Shown: in pieces, positions 9,249 to 19,221 of the stretch
Numbering within the stretch: the stretch's first letter is position 1
Layout of the letters: each line of letters begins with the position of its first letter
Source: Aquirhabdus parva
GTDB lineage: Bacteria > Pseudomonadota > Gammaproteobacteria > Pseudomonadales > Moraxellaceae
Assembly (NCBI RefSeq): GCF_003351745.1
Contig: NZ_CP031222.1
Coordinates: 1,160,207 to 1,224,206, forward strand
Direction: 5' to 3'
Length of the DNA: 64,000 bases
Notes under the pieces: generated by a model
What the model was told of the DNA's origin: nothing
The model's database searches: none
Seen by the model: the letters and a program-made list of their open reading frames with translations, nothing else
Made by a program: the position numbers and the translations under genes

Positions 9249-12176
9249 ATGGAAGTACTGGTGTTATTTGCAGCCGCGCTGGTTTTATTTCCTTATATTG
9301 CGGTTATCGTACTCCTGATTCGCACCTCTGATCTGCGTAAAACGTTGAATGCACGCATTGACCGACTTGAAAAACAACTCAATCAGCCGACCCATCAACA
9401 GCAAGCCGCATCAACAGCGTCTTCAACAGCAACAATCGCAGCAATTGTCGAGTCTTTAACCCCAACTGCTGCATCCTCGATTGAATCGTTGCCTCAAGTC
9501 GCAGTCGTTGAGTCTGCTATCGCCCCATCAGGTTTGCCACCTCCAGATGTTCTAAATTCACAGATTAAAGATTCTATCTCAGAACCAGTATCGATTACTC
9601 ATCAAGCATCTTTTCAAAAAGCCAGATTTAATCTTGAACCCGATGAACGTTCAACGGATCTGGTGTCATCGGTTTGGCGTTCCTTATTGGCTTGGTTTCA
9701 AGGCGGTAATGCGATTGTCCGTGTGGGCGTGATTGTTTTATTGATTGGTGTCGTGTTGCTGTTGCGTTTCGCCAGTGAGCATGTTGTGGTGCCGCTTGAA
9801 GTACGCCTTGCGCTGGTTGCATTTGGCGGTTTTGTTTTGACCTTGCTTGGAATTCGTTTAGCCGCAAAATCAAACCTGCCACAAAGTATGCAAACGACTT
9901 CTGAGTCAGAGTTACACGATCTGGGCGATGTGAAAGAGGCAGTCGTTGCGGCGTTATCGCGCCGAGGTTATGCCTTAAGTTTGGAGGGTGGTGGGCTGGC
10001 AATATTATATTTGACTTTATTTGCTGCCTTCCGTTTATATCATCTACTCCCAGATATGCTGACTTTTGGTTTACTGGCGAGTTTATCTGTCATCACTGCG
10101 GCACTGGCCTTAAAACAAGATGCATTCCCTTTGGCGTTTATGGCTTTTGCTGGTGCGTTCTTAGCGCCTATTCTGACGTCAGATGGCAGTGGTAATGTCG
10201 TGGGGTTGTTCAGTTATTATCTCCTGCTGAATACAGCAATTGCTTGGCTTGCCCATTATCGAACATGGAAAGTCTTGAATCTGCTCGGGGCATTTTTTAC
10301 TTTTGGACTTGCGGGATTCTGGGGGTGGCAGCAATATCATATCGAAGCATGGGCAACGCTGGCTCCCGTGCTGCGTTGGCCACTTGAAGGATTATTACTG
10401 GTTCATTTAGGGCTGTATTTGTTTATCGTCATACGCTATAGCCAGCAATTGGCGAAGTTGCAAACGCGCAATCAACATGTTCCGATAGTAGATGGATCAC
10501 TCTTGTTTGGTGTGCCGATACTCGGCTTTGGTTTACAGGCGGGGTTACTCCATGATTTGCCCTATGCACTGGCGATTAGTAGTGCGGTGTTGTCTGGAGT
10601 TTATCTATTACTTGGGCGTTATCTCCTACGTCAGGGCGGCTCGCTACGGTTATTAACCGAAGGTACTTTGGCCTTGGGCGTTGGCTTTTTGGCCCTAGTC
10701 TTGCCTTTGGCATTGGATGCACAGTGGACTTCGGTAGGCTGGGCGGTGCAGGGTGCGGGGCTTGTGTGGATCGGGCAGCGTCAGCAGAGACCTTGGTCAG
10801 TCGCCTTTGGTTTACTACTTCAACTGATTAGTTGCGGTGTACTGGCTTGGATGGCACTGGACAGCAGTGGTTCCATCAATATTGGATTAGGCGTTTTGGC
10901 TGCCACGCTTTTGGTTTCAGCGGCGTTGCTTCGGATACAGAACACATCCCATCATGAAACCTCTACGGATCAACCCGAAAAATCTTCTCGATTTTGGGGG
11001 CTTGCAGGTATTGTGCTGAGTGTGGGGCTGGTCGCCAGTGGTTTATTTATCGATTTGAATTTATCCAAAGTTGATTATTTTGCAGAGAGTCATTTAGATT
11101 CTTTATTTGCAACCCGTATTGCAATCGATCTCTTGATTATCATTGCTGCAGGTTTGTTTTTAGATCGATTACTGGGCTGGTTTGAAGTTAATTGGTCTGT
11201 ACGCGTGTTGTTACCTGTAACGCTGTTGGTTGTTTTAGCCAGCTACACAAGCCATCTATTCTTGCCGTTAAGTATTGTTTGGATCATCTTGGGTATGCTA
11301 TCGCTGATTCGCTTAGCAACGGTCGTGTCAGAAAATAGCTTAGGCCACACAATCATAAAACCGAGTTCCAGCCGAGGGGATCAAGTGATTTGGGCCAGCG
11401 GTATTTTATTGCTTGCCACATGTGAGTTCGTCCTTTTATGGACGATTCCTGCATTGATTCCCGCATTGTTGATTCTTGGCTTTATTGCTCTACAGCGTGT
11501 CCCTGCTTGGCTGAATCGAGACCGTCTACTAGAAGATTTAGCATTACCCATTTTGGTTTTATTGGGGGTATGGGTGTTTATTGCCAATATCGAGATCGAT
11601 GGCCGATTCTTTGGCTTGGTCTATGTGCCGTTGATTAATGCTTTGGACATCACCTTTGCTTTGGTTGGGTTTGCAGCTTTCCGTTTATCTTTTTATGTTG
11701 TACTTCCATTTAAAAAAATCATTTACACGGCAATGGGTGCTGCAGTTTTCTGGACACTGACTGGGATCGTTGTACGCACCTTACATGAGTGGGCTGGTGC
11801 ACCGCTTTGGCCAGATGCATGGCATGACGATACTGTGCAGACCTCGCTCACTATTGTCTGGACTTTATTAGCACTACTCTTAACGGGTATTGCAAGTCGT
11901 CGTGCTTGGCGTGAGGTTTGGATTGCAGGCATTGTCCTGCTCGTTGTGGTCGTGGCGAAATTACTGTTGGTTGATTTATCCCATGTGGGTGCGATGGCGC
12001 GTATTATCTCGTTTATTGGTGCTGGGTTGATTATGCTCTTAATTGGTTATATTGCCCCTTTGCCCCCTGCACGTGCAAAACAAAATGAAGTGAATAAAAA
12101 TGGTACACCGCAAATTGACGGTAGTCAGGAAAAAACAGTAGATCAGAATAAAGTAGGGACAACCCATAATGAATAA
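9249..12176 (+). CDS. DUF2339 polytopic membrane protein
   Basis: Very large (975 residues) inner-membrane protein of the DUF2339 family. It has an N-terminal membrane anchor, a short coiled segment (about RKTLNARIDRLEKQLNQ), a Ser/Thr/Ala-rich linker (about 50-135), then more than 20 hydrophobic helices. WFQGGNAIVRVGVIVLLIGVVLLLRFA (about 150-176) is the characteristic first conserved helix. The function of the family is unknown; envelope or lipid roles have been suggested only by association. GGGTGGGGG precedes the ATG. The stop overlaps the next gene by 8 bp, indicating translational coupling with the DUF3999 protein. Confidence 0.88.
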   Translation: MEVLVLFAAALVLFPYIAVIVLLIRTSDLRKTLNARIDRLEKQLNQPTHQQQAASTASSTATIAAIVESLTPTAASSIESLPQVAVVESAIAPSGLPPPDVLNSQIKDSISEPVSITHQASFQKARFNLEPDERSTDLVSSVWRSLLAWFQGGNAIVRVGVIVLLIGVVLLLRFASEHVVVPLEVRLALVAFGGFVLTLLGIRLAAKSNLPQSMQTTSESELHDLGDVKEAVVAALSRRGYALSLEGGGLAILYLTLFAAFRLYHLLPDMLTFGLLASLSVITAALALKQDAFPLAFMAFAGAFLAPILTSDGSGNVVGLFSYYLLLNTAIAWLAHYRTWKVLNLLGAFFTFGLAGFWGWQQYHIEAWATLAPVLRWPLEGLLLVHLGLYLFIVIRYSQQLAKLQTRNQHVPIVDGSLLFGVPILGFGLQAGLLHDLPYALAISSAVLSGVYLLLGRYLLRQGGSLRLLTEGTLALGVGFLALVLPLALDAQWTSVGWAVQGAGLVWIGQRQQRPWSVAFGLLLQLISCGVLAWMALDSSGSINIGLGVLAATLLVSAALLRIQNTSHHETSTDQPEKSSRFWGLAGIVLSVGLVASGLFIDLNLSKVDYFAESHLDSLFATRIAIDLLIIIAAGLFLDRLLGWFEVNWSVRVLLPVTLLVVLASYTSHLFLPLSIVWIILGMLSLIRLATVVSENSLGHTIIKPSSSRGDQVIWASGILLLATCEFVLLWTIPALIPALLILGFIALQRVPAWLNRDRLLEDLALPILVLLGVWVFIANIEIDGRFFGLVYVPLINALDITFALVGFAAFRLSFYVVLPFKKIIYTAMGAAVFWTLTGIVVRTLHEWAGAPLWPDAWHDDTVQTSLTIVWTLLALLLTGIASRRAWREVWIAGIVLLVVVVAKLLLVDLSHVGAMARIISFIGAGLIMLLIGYIAPLPPARAKQNEVNKNGTPQIDGSQEKTVDQNKVGTTHNE

Positions 12177-13662
12177 GATGAAGATGGCGGATAGTCGATT
12201 TCAGGATCAAAGCGCCACCCGCAAACGAATTTTTATCGCTTGCTTCACGGGCTTCTTGGTAAGTTCGTTTGTCGATGCTGAAACCGCACCGATCCATGTC
12301 CGTATCCCGATTCAAATCGTTAATGCCGCCTCTGCTTCAAATTCGGGCATTCAGAAAGTTGATTTACCCCTTAATGTTATTGCGCTCCTCAATCGACACT
12401 CCAATCATGATGATCGCAACTATCAGGTTTTGGATGCGAATCGACATGTGATGCCTATTCGGATCAAGACCCCAATGGAACCCGCCCAAGAAGAGGAGGT
12501 AACGTTGCGTGCTTATCATTGGCCAGCACAAGCGCCTATGACATCAAACGATGCGGCACGTCTTGAGTTTCAACTGAGTGATGGGCAAACCCAAGCGACC
12601 GTTACATTGCCTTCAAACTCATCCAGCAATGCTCAGCCTAAACAGTTAGAGCAGGCAGGTCATGGTAAGGATCAGAAGTGGTTACTTGCGATGCCCGTGC
12701 AGGCCAATCAACCGATCGATAAAACCAGTGATGTGCGTAAGATTACGTTACTGTGGCCAAAGTCTGCGCTGTCGATGGATGCGACTTTAGAGGGGAGCGA
12801 TGACTTGGTCAGTTGGTCTCAAGTCGCGACGGCATCCCTGCTTGAGACTGCGGAGCCTGCTGCGGATGATCGTCAGCTCAAGCAAAGCAGCATACAAGTG
12901 AGTGAGCAGTATCGATATTGGCGATTATCACTATCTGCACCGCTGGCATTAACGGGTGCTAATTTGACGGTTGTGGTACCCGAGAAGAATGTACTCCAAA
13001 CCCAGAATGTTGTTTTTCAGCCGAATAACCAACAGAGTAGTTCGCAACAAACGAGCGCTCAGATTAGTGAGTGGCTATTAGATCTTCCGATTCCAGTTGC
13101 GGCATCTGCTGTAAAGTTTTCAATCCCTGAGAACCAAGTCTGGTCTTTGTCGTTATCGGCTTTGTTGCCTACTCAAAAAGGTAATCGACATGCGGTAGAT
13201 AAATGGCAACTGCTGACACAGCAAAGCCTGCATCATTGGAAAAATCCGCCCGTAGGCCAAGAGGCCGTCAAAGACACGCTTTGGCTTGCTGATCAGAGTG
13301 CTACAGATCTTGATCAGTCCTTACTTAAAGCAGTGAGTTGGAAGTTACAGGGCACAGGCCCACGTACCGCACCATTGCCTGCGACCATTTATGGCCCAAC
13401 GCAGGCTTTATATTTTTTAGCCCAAGGTCAAGCGCCCTATCATTTGGAAATTAATAGTCCAACGGATAATAATTTATTAGATTCAGATTTGCCGGTAGAT
13501 TTACCTGAAGCTCAAGCTGCACAATTGGGAGCGATCCAGATCATTCCCCAGACTATTCCTTGGCGTAGATATGGCCTCTGGAGTATTTTAGTCATCATTG
13601 TGACCGGACTTGGATTTGCAGCATGGCGTTTAATCCGAGGATTAGATCGACAAACGGATTGA
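12169..13662 (+). CDS. DUF3999 exported, membrane-anchored protein
   Basis: This 497-residue protein has an N-terminal signal/anchor (about 20-38), a large beta-rich periplasmic region and one C-terminal membrane helix (about 468-486) followed by a short basic tail. It matches the DUF3999 pattern, a family usually encoded directly after a DUF2339 gene, as here with an 8-bp overlap. The periplasmic part contains two similar halves built around short discoidin-like strands (YWRLSLSAPLALTGANLTVV). I cannot assign a function. The pairing suggests a two-component envelope complex in which this protein supplies the periplasmic domain. Confidence 0.82.
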   Translation: MNKMKMADSRFQDQSATRKRIFIACFTGFLVSSFVDAETAPIHVRIPIQIVNAASASNSGIQKVDLPLNVIALLNRHSNHDDRNYQVLDANRHVMPIRIKTPMEPAQEEEVTLRAYHWPAQAPMTSNDAARLEFQLSDGQTQATVTLPSNSSSNAQPKQLEQAGHGKDQKWLLAMPVQANQPIDKTSDVRKITLLWPKSALSMDATLEGSDDLVSWSQVATASLLETAEPAADDRQLKQSSIQVSEQYRYWRLSLSAPLALTGANLTVVVPEKNVLQTQNVVFQPNNQQSSSQQTSAQISEWLLDLPIPVAASAVKFSIPENQVWSLSLSALLPTQKGNRHAVDKWQLLTQQSLHHWKNPPVGQEAVKDTLWLADQSATDLDQSLLKAVSWKLQGTGPRTAPLPATIYGPTQALYFLAQGQAPYHLEINSPTDNNLLDSDLPVDLPEAQAAQLGAIQIIPQTIPWRRYGLWSILVIIVTGLGFAAWRLIRGLDRQTD

Positions 13663-13696
13663 TGGATAGGGTAGAACTGCTCAAAAATCAATAAAC

Positions 13697-13740
13697 CGAC
13701 TTTGTAAAGTCGTGCAACCTGATGGCAGGCAGCGTATAAT
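13697..13740 (+). promoter_or_regulatory. Candidate pyrD promoter with palindrome
   Basis: A consensus -10 TATAAT lies at 13735-13740, 31 bases before the pyrD ATG. The region at about 13712-13717 (GTGCAA) is a poor -35. A perfect 16-bp palindrome CGACTTTGTAAAGTCG at 13697-13712 abuts the -35 and could bind a dimeric regulator. Confidence 0.45.
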
Positions 13741-13771
13741 CGCGTTTTGATGCTGCCATATGTTCTAGCCT

Positions 13772-14782
13772 ATGTTATATGCGTTGACTCGCCCTGCACT
13801 GTTTGCACTCGATCCTGAACGCGCGCATTATGCGACGTTAGCTTCCATCGCATGTGCGACCCGATTGGGTGTTCTGCCACATCTTTTTCCAAAAATTACT
13901 CAACCTGTGCAATGCATGGGGCTTACCTTCGATAACCCCGTTGGTCTTGCTGCTGGACTTGATAAAAACGGCGATTACATCGATGCACTGGCCGCTTTAG
14001 GTTTTGGTTCGATTGAAATTGGAACAATCACGCCTCGTGCGCAGTCTGGTAATCCTAAACCACGTTTATTCCGCTTGCCGCAAGCCGATGCGATTATTAA
14101 CCGCATGGGGTTTAATAACGCCGGTGTTGATGCTTTGGTTGCAAATGTACAGAAAGCAAAATTCAAAGGTGTTTTGGGTATTAATATCGGAAAAAATTTC
14201 GATACACCTGTAGAGCGCGCATCAGAAGATTATTTAAAGTGTATGGATAAAGTCTATGCACATGCATCCTATATCACCGTCAATATTTCCTCTCCCAACA
14301 CGCAAGGTTTACGTTCGCTGCAAAGTGGCGACGCCTTAAGTGAATTGCTTGAAACCCTAAAAAATCGTCAATCGCAACTACACACAACTCATGGTCGCTA
14401 TGTGCCCTTGGCGCTTAAAGTGGCGCCCGACTTAGAACCAAGCGATGTTGAATTCATCAGCCAACAGCTTTTACGTTTTGAGATTGATGGGCTGATTACA
14501 ACCAATACGACGTTGTCTCGTGTTGGGGTGGAGTCTTTAACCCATGGCGCTGAAGCAGGGGGCTTATCGGGTAAACCTGTTTTCGCAAAAAGTACGCAAA
14601 TTCTTGCAGATTTCGCCGCACGTTTGGATGGCAAAATTCCTTTGATTGGGGTGGGCGGAATTACAGCAGGCGCCGATGCCAAAGCAAAGATTGATGCTGG
14701 TGCGACATTGGTCCAAATTTATAGCGGTTTGATTTACCGTGGGCCTGATCTGATTAATGACGCGGTTCGAGCATTGTCCTAA
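13772..14782 (+). CDS. pyrD: Dihydroorotate dehydrogenase (quinone), class 2
   Basis: Membrane-associated FMN enzyme that oxidises dihydroorotate to orotate with ubiquinone, the fourth step of pyrimidine synthesis. At 336 residues it has the class 2 N-terminal amphipathic helices ([20 protein letters not shown]) for quinone access. The barrel shows [14 protein letters not shown], the active-site serine region [12 protein letters not shown], and the phosphate loop [11 protein letters not shown]. The stop overlaps the next start (TAATG), so it is coupled to the CvpA gene. Confidence 0.97.
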   Translation: MLYALTRPALFALDPERAHYATLASIACATRLGVLPHLFPKITQPVQCMGLTFDNPVGLAAGLDKNGDYIDALAALGFGSIEIGTITPRAQSGNPKPRLFRLPQADAIINRMGFNNAGVDALVANVQKAKFKGVLGINIGKNFDTPVERASEDYLKCMDKVYAHASYITVNISSPNTQGLRSLQSGDALSELLETLKNRQSQLHTTHGRYVPLALKVAPDLEPSDVEFISQQLLRFEIDGLITTNTTLSRVGVESLTHGAEAGGLSGKPVFAKSTQILADFAARLDGKIPLIGVGGITAGADAKAKIDAGATLVQIYSGLIYRGPDLINDAVRALS

Positions 14783-15363
14783 TGGATGGTCTGAGTGGCT
14801 TTTCCGCGCTAGATATCGCGATCGCAGTGATTGTACTGTGGAGTTTGTATCGCGGATTTAAAGTAGGGCTGGTTCAATCACTCGTTGGTTTGTTGGGTTG
14901 GTTTGCCACTCTTTATATGGGCACACATTATGCGCGGAGTATGGCGCATGTTTTTGCCAGTGTGGTGACCGATCCTGTTTTGCAAACAGCTTTGGCGTTC
15001 TTAGTCATCGTTCTGTTGATGTTGACCATTGTGTGGGGCTTTAGCATGTTGCTGAAGTCTTTGATTGATGCTTTAGCTTTGACGCCTTTAGAGAAGCTAG
15101 CAGGCGGTGTGTTTGGCGCTGCGCGTGGTGTATTGATTGTATTAGTGATAATGAGTCTGATCGGCTCTTGGGCGAGTAAAGAGAAGTGGTGGCAGCAATC
15201 TATTTTGGCCCCGTCTCTGTTGCCCTATGCTCCGCTTGCAATCAATGTCGGACGTGATCTTGCAACGACAGCATGGGATGAATTGAATTCAAAACCCCAT
15301 GTGTCTGAGCAGAGTCCGCTTGAAATTAAGCAACATCACCCCGATGTAGAGCGCACGCATTAA
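14782..15363 (+). CDS. cvpA: CvpA family membrane protein
   Basis: Inner-membrane protein of 193 residues with four hydrophobic helices, beginning DIAIAVIVLWSLYRGFKVGLVQSLVGLLGW, the hallmark of the CvpA/colicin V production family. As in enterobacteria it lies just upstream of purF. Its role is general envelope maintenance rather than colicin production. It starts on the ATG that overlaps the pyrD stop and is 112 bp from purF, so pyrD-cvpA-purF may be one transcript. Confidence 0.9.
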   Translation: MDGLSGFSALDIAIAVIVLWSLYRGFKVGLVQSLVGLLGWFATLYMGTHYARSMAHVFASVVTDPVLQTALAFLVIVLLMLTIVWGFSMLLKSLIDALALTPLEKLAGGVFGAARGVLIVLVIMSLIGSWASKEKWWQQSILAPSLLPYAPLAINVGRDLATTAWDELNSKPHVSEQSPLEIKQHHPDVERTH

Positions 15364-15475
15364 GGTATTGTGATTCCTTTTGAGTCGTTCATGCTCAAAA
15401 AGAATCTGTAGTAAAACGTGTTGTACAGATTGTATTGTTCATTTTATTTTTGTTCCAGCCATCCGCGAGGTTGTT

Positions 15476-17014
15476 ATGTGTGGAATCGTAGGCATTGCCG
15501 CTCAAACGCCAGTTAATCAAATGTTATATGATGCTCTGACGATGCTCCAACATCGCGGGCAAGATGCGGCAGGGATCGTGACGTTTCAAGACGGTCGTTT
15601 GTTCCTGCGCAAAGAAAATGGCATGGTGCGTGACGTGTTCCACACTCGCCATATGCGTCGATTAGTCGGCAATTTTGGCATGGGCCATGTCCGTTATCCA
15701 ACTGCAGGCTCAAGCAGTTCCGCAGAGGCACAGCCGTTTTATGTGAACTCACCCTATGGGATCACGCTTGCACATAATGGCAATTTAACTAACGCCGATA
15801 AAATCGCAGCGACTTTGTTTCGCTCTGATTTGCGCCATATCAATACTGACTCGGATTCTGAAGTATTGCTCAATGTGTTTGCACATGAACTGCAAGCTCT
15901 GGGTAAAGAAAATCCAAATGAAAATGATATCTTTGATGCCGTGACTAAGGTCTACAGCCGCTGTGAAGGGGGCTATGCCGCGATTGCAATGGTCACTGGT
16001 TATGGCTTGTTGGGTTTCCGTGATCCGCATGGGATTCGTCCACTGATTTACGGTGAGCGCGATGCTGAAAACGGTAAAAAAGAATATATTTTAGCGTCTG
16101 AGTCCGTCGCGATTACCTCGCTTGGCTTTAACGTGGTGCGTGATATTGAGCCAGGTGAGGCGATTTATATCAACTCGGACAGCCAGATTTTCACAAAGAT
16201 CTGTGCAAAGAACCCAGTCTATAATCCCTGTATATTTGAGTACGTGTATTTCTCTCGTCCAGATTCAACCATTGATGGTATTTCAGTCTATAAATCACGT
16301 ATGCGTATGGGTGAGAAACTCGCACATAAGATTCTGCGTGAGTGGGGTGAGGATCATCAAATTGATGTAGTCATTCCAATCCCTGAGACCAGCCGTACTG
16401 CTGCACTTGAACTCGCCTCGTTATTGGGTGTGAAATATCGCGAAGGCTTCATGAAGAACCGTTATATCGGTCGTACTTTCATTATGCCGGGTCAAAGCCA
16501 GCGTAAGAAATCAGTTCGTCAAAAACTTAATCCTGTCGAACTTGAGTTTAAAGGGAAGAATGTTCTGCTGGTTGATGACTCGATTGTACGCGGTACAACC
16601 TGTCATGAAATCATTCAGATGGCACGTGACGCCGGTGCACTACAAGTCTTCTTCGCATCTGCAGCGCCACCTGTGAAATTCCCGAATGTCTATGGCATCG
16701 ATATGCCTGCAAAAAGTGAATTAATAGCGTCAGGTCACACGGTAGAAGAGGTACGTCAAATCATCGGTGCAGATCGCTTAATCTATCAAGATCTGCAAGA
16801 TCTGATTGACGCTGCGCGTGAAGGTAATCCGCATATTGAGCGCTTTGATTGCTCAGTATTTGATGGCGAATATGTCACGGGTGGAATTGATGAAGCCTAT
16901 TTAAATAAACTTGAAAAGAGCCGTAATGATCAGGCGAAATCAGGTGGTGTGACGCTGGTTGAAGTGATGGGTGATACACCTGTGGATATGACTGGGGTGA
17001 AAGAAGAGGCTTGA
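15476..17014 (+). CDS. purF: Amidophosphoribosyltransferase
   Basis: Catalyses the first committed step of purine synthesis: PRPP plus glutamine to phosphoribosylamine. The start at 15476 places the nucleophilic cysteine at residue 2 (MCGIVGIA) after Met removal; the in-frame extension back to 15380 is cysteine-rich and unlikely to be translated. The N-terminal Ntn glutaminase domain contains [10 protein letters not shown] and GHVRYPTAG. The C-terminal phosphoribosyltransferase domain contains the PRPP motif [13 protein letters not shown] (about 363-375). At 512 residues the length is normal for the proteobacterial enzyme. Confidence 0.97.
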   Translation: MCGIVGIAAQTPVNQMLYDALTMLQHRGQDAAGIVTFQDGRLFLRKENGMVRDVFHTRHMRRLVGNFGMGHVRYPTAGSSSSAEAQPFYVNSPYGITLAHNGNLTNADKIAATLFRSDLRHINTDSDSEVLLNVFAHELQALGKENPNENDIFDAVTKVYSRCEGGYAAIAMVTGYGLLGFRDPHGIRPLIYGERDAENGKKEYILASESVAITSLGFNVVRDIEPGEAIYINSDSQIFTKICAKNPVYNPCIFEYVYFSRPDSTIDGISVYKSRMRMGEKLAHKILREWGEDHQIDVVIPIPETSRTAALELASLLGVKYREGFMKNRYIGRTFIMPGQSQRKKSVRQKLNPVELEFKGKNVLLVDDSIVRGTTCHEIIQMARDAGALQVFFASAAPPVKFPNVYGIDMPAKSELIASGHTVEEVRQIIGADRLIYQDLQDLIDAAREGNPHIERFDCSVFDGEYVTGGIDEAYLNKLEKSRNDQAKSGGVTLVEVMGDTPVDMTGVKEEA

Positions 17015-17053
17015 TTTGATCAATTAAGCTGCAGTTTTTCATGCTTGAAATAT

Positions 17054-17090
17054 AAAAAGAGTCGGCTCATTTCTGAGCGGACTCTTTTTT
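17054..17090. terminator. Intrinsic terminator after purF
   Basis: The hairpin AAAAAGAGTC-GGCTCA/TGAGC-GGACTCTTTTTT has a GC-rich stem with a small internal bulge, flanked by A5 on the left and T6 on the right. It can serve both purF and the convergent ferritin-like gene. Confidence 0.85.
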
Positions 17091-17111
17091 ATTGCGTACA
17101 AAAAACAGGTC

Positions 17112-17933
17112 TTAATGCAAAAACAGTCTTTCGGTGACCATGACTAAAGGCTTCTCTAAAGATCGTTGCAGGCGTGGGTGTAAGTCCAGCGGTTTAAGCA
17201 ACATTTTCATGGTCATGCTGGCTGGAATATGTCTGCGCAGGAGTCTTTGTGCACGGCTACTAACCAGCTGGAATTCTGGGTCGTTATTAATGAGGTCTGG
17301 ATACTTGGTATTAAAGACATGGCGTAAAGCAATGTCACCGTCCTCATTTTTGATTTCACGTACACGCCGAATCAGTGCACTTAATATCGAGAGGCGGCTG
17401 AGTTTTTCTACTTTTTGATAGCGTTTAAAATGGTGAAGAAAGTTTTTGTAGTGACGCACTTCATCATTTTGAATGTATTTGGTGAGTTGCTTCAGCACAG
17501 GTTCATCAGCGATTTCGTTCAGGGCACGATATAGACTTGCCGTTCCTGTTTCAACCACGCAGCGTGCAGCTAATTCAAGGCCTCGGCTACTTTCCAGTTG
17601 TTCGGTTGTACATATCTGACCATATTCATTCCAGAAGGCCTTAAAGCCTTTATCCCAATCAAAATCGGGCCAGACATGTTTTACATAAGTGGCAAGGGCT
17701 AGACCATGCTGAAGCTCTTCATGCTCCCAATGATTACCCAGCCAGGTTTGTAGTACGTCATTTCCGCTAAAGTGGTCGACCAAATTGTGGGTGTAAAAAT
17801 CAGATCCACTTTCGACAAATGAGGCGCTACATAACAAGAAAAATAAGTCTTCATTGTGCCGAATTTGCTGTACATCAATACGGTTGAAGTCGAGGCTTTC
17901 AAGCGTCCAAGGTTGGGTCGAAGAATAGCTCAT
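17112..17933 (-). CDS. Ferritin-like diiron protein
   Basis: Cytosolic protein of 273 residues with a four-helix ferritin-like core. The carboxylate-bridged diiron pattern is complete: E41, E73-x-x-H76 (in EHEELQH), E128, and E158-x-x-H161 (in DEVRH). This arrangement is seen in soluble diiron oxygenases and desaturase-like proteins, so a redox reaction is likely, but the substrate is unknown. The C-terminal 80 residues are basic and Arg/Leu-rich. It is monocistronic, sharing a terminator with purF. Confidence 0.78.
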   Translation of the reverse strand: MSYSSTQPWTLESLDFNRIDVQQIRHNEDLFFLLCSASFVESGSDFYTHNLVDHFSGNDVLQTWLGNHWEHEELQHGLALATYVKHVWPDFDWDKGFKAFWNEYGQICTTEQLESSRGLELAARCVVETGTASLYRALNEIADEPVLKQLTKYIQNDEVRHYKNFLHHFKRYQKVEKLSRLSILSALIRRVREIKNEDGDIALRHVFNTKYPDLINNDPEFQLVSSRAQRLLRRHIPASMTMKMLLKPLDLHPRLQRSLEKPLVMVTERLFLH

Positions 17934-18065
17934 GTGATGTCCTGCATAGTGCCTACCAGAGTGTTATGTATAAATCATGACAGGCGCAGCGAATAGTGTG
18001 TATTGTATGAGTGTTACGATGTAAAGTTTTTTGTTGTTCAAGGGGTTGGCGCATACATACGTCTT

Positions 18066-18452
18066 TTAATGCGATTGATTTAAAAATTGATTACAGAGGA
18101 TCTGAACCGCAGGTGCCAATATGCTAGAGTCCTGCCAGCCGAACCATGCAACTTCGCTGATTTCTTGTAGTGCTCTGGGTTGATTTTCCCAGCAAGCCGT
18201 AAAACAAACCAGCTCAACTTCTCCTGCTTGACCATAAGCTGGTCCCTGAACGGTATATAAATAGTCTATGGATTCAGGGTGTAACGTAATTCCTAGTTCT
18301 TCCAAGAGCTCCCGTTGCAGAGCCTGCTCAGGGAGCTCAGCTTGCTCAATTTTTCCTCCCGGTAGATACCAGTGCTCATTTTCTCGGACGCGTACCAGTA
18401 AGAGTTTGTCGTTTTGAACGGAAACAAGGCAAGCGCAGCGTAAAATTGTCAT
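18066..18452 (-). CDS. Nudix hydrolase (MutT-like)
   Basis: Compact 128-residue Nudix protein that hydrolyses nucleoside-diphosphate-linked substrates. The Nudix box is intact: G-x5-E-x7-RE-x2-EE-x-G, seen as GKIEQAE...RELLEELGI (about 33-55). N-terminal TILRCACLVSVQNDKLLLV resembles MutT-type sanitation enzymes. The substrate cannot be fixed. It lies 37 bp downstream of the DUF2238 gene on the same strand. Confidence 0.87.
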   Translation of the reverse strand: MTILRCACLVSVQNDKLLLVRVRENEHWYLPGGKIEQAELPEQALQRELLEELGITLHPESIDYLYTVQGPAYGQAGEVELVCFTACWENQPRALQEISEVAWFGWQDSSILAPAVQILCNQFLNQSH

Positions 18453-18489
18453 GGCATTAAAATTAAGAAGGCAAGTAAGAGGGAAGGAG

Positions 18490-19152
18490 TTAATGTTTGC
18501 GCTGTCTTACGTAAGAAATTAGCCAGGCAATAATGGCGCCGAGTGTGGCAATGGCCATATCTTTATGCGCATCCCAAACATCACCTTGCTGACCATTATA
18601 ATTCTCAGCATCTTTAGGGGACATATCAATTGCAATCACCCATTCAATGAGTTCGTAAAACATGCTGGATGCCATGACAAATTGAATGACGAGCAAGGCA
18701 ATCTGTCCACGGCGCGCTTGCGGTAACCACACGGAGAAAAAATCAAAGATGATTTTATAAAGGAGTAGCCCATAAGAGAGGTGTACCAACCGATCATACA
18801 TATTGCGTGACCAGCCAAAATACGCATTGATATCGACATGCAATAAATGCTTAAACCAATCGTTATACGGGACGTATGAGTAGAGATAGTGTGCGCCAAC
18901 GATATGAATTAATAGAAAAATAATACACAGTGCAAAGCCAGTACGACTCACATAGTGCTTATAGGTGAGCCAAAGAATCAATAAGACACCGAGTTGGGTG
19001 CCTGATTGGTGCAAAAGATAAGCCGGCACTTCCAATGGGTGGATTGAAGCGATCGCCGATGCAATCACAAGTAAACTGAGCCACCGCCAATGAAATGAAT
19101 CAGGCTTTGGGAAAGGTACTGATGTTTTCTTTTGAAAGGATAGAGTGCTCAT
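18490..19152 (-). CDS. DUF2238 (YjdF-like) inner-membrane protein
   Basis: This 220-residue protein has about six hydrophobic helices. Conserved family features are GAHYLYSYVPY, then NMYDRLVHLSYGLLLY, FYELIEWVIAI, and the near-C-terminal GQQGDVWDAHKDMAIATLGA. These match the E. coli YjdF/DUF2238 family of unknown function. The acidic/histidine residues in the DxxDAHKDM segment are the most conserved and may bind metal or lipid head groups (inference). It is probably the first gene of a unit with the downstream Nudix gene. Confidence 0.85.
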   Translation of the reverse strand: MSTLSFQKKTSVPFPKPDSFHWRWLSLLVIASAIASIHPLEVPAYLLHQSGTQLGVLLILWLTYKHYVSRTGFALCIIFLLIHIVGAHYLYSYVPYNDWFKHLLHVDINAYFGWSRNMYDRLVHLSYGLLLYKIIFDFFSVWLPQARRGQIALLVIQFVMASSMFYELIEWVIAIDMSPKDAENYNGQQGDVWDAHKDMAIATLGAIIAWLISYVRQRKH

Positions 19153-19221
19153 AGCTAATCCTTATTTTTCAACTTATAGTTACATGAAACTTTATTGAAT
19201 TCTATAACTCATGATAGACCA

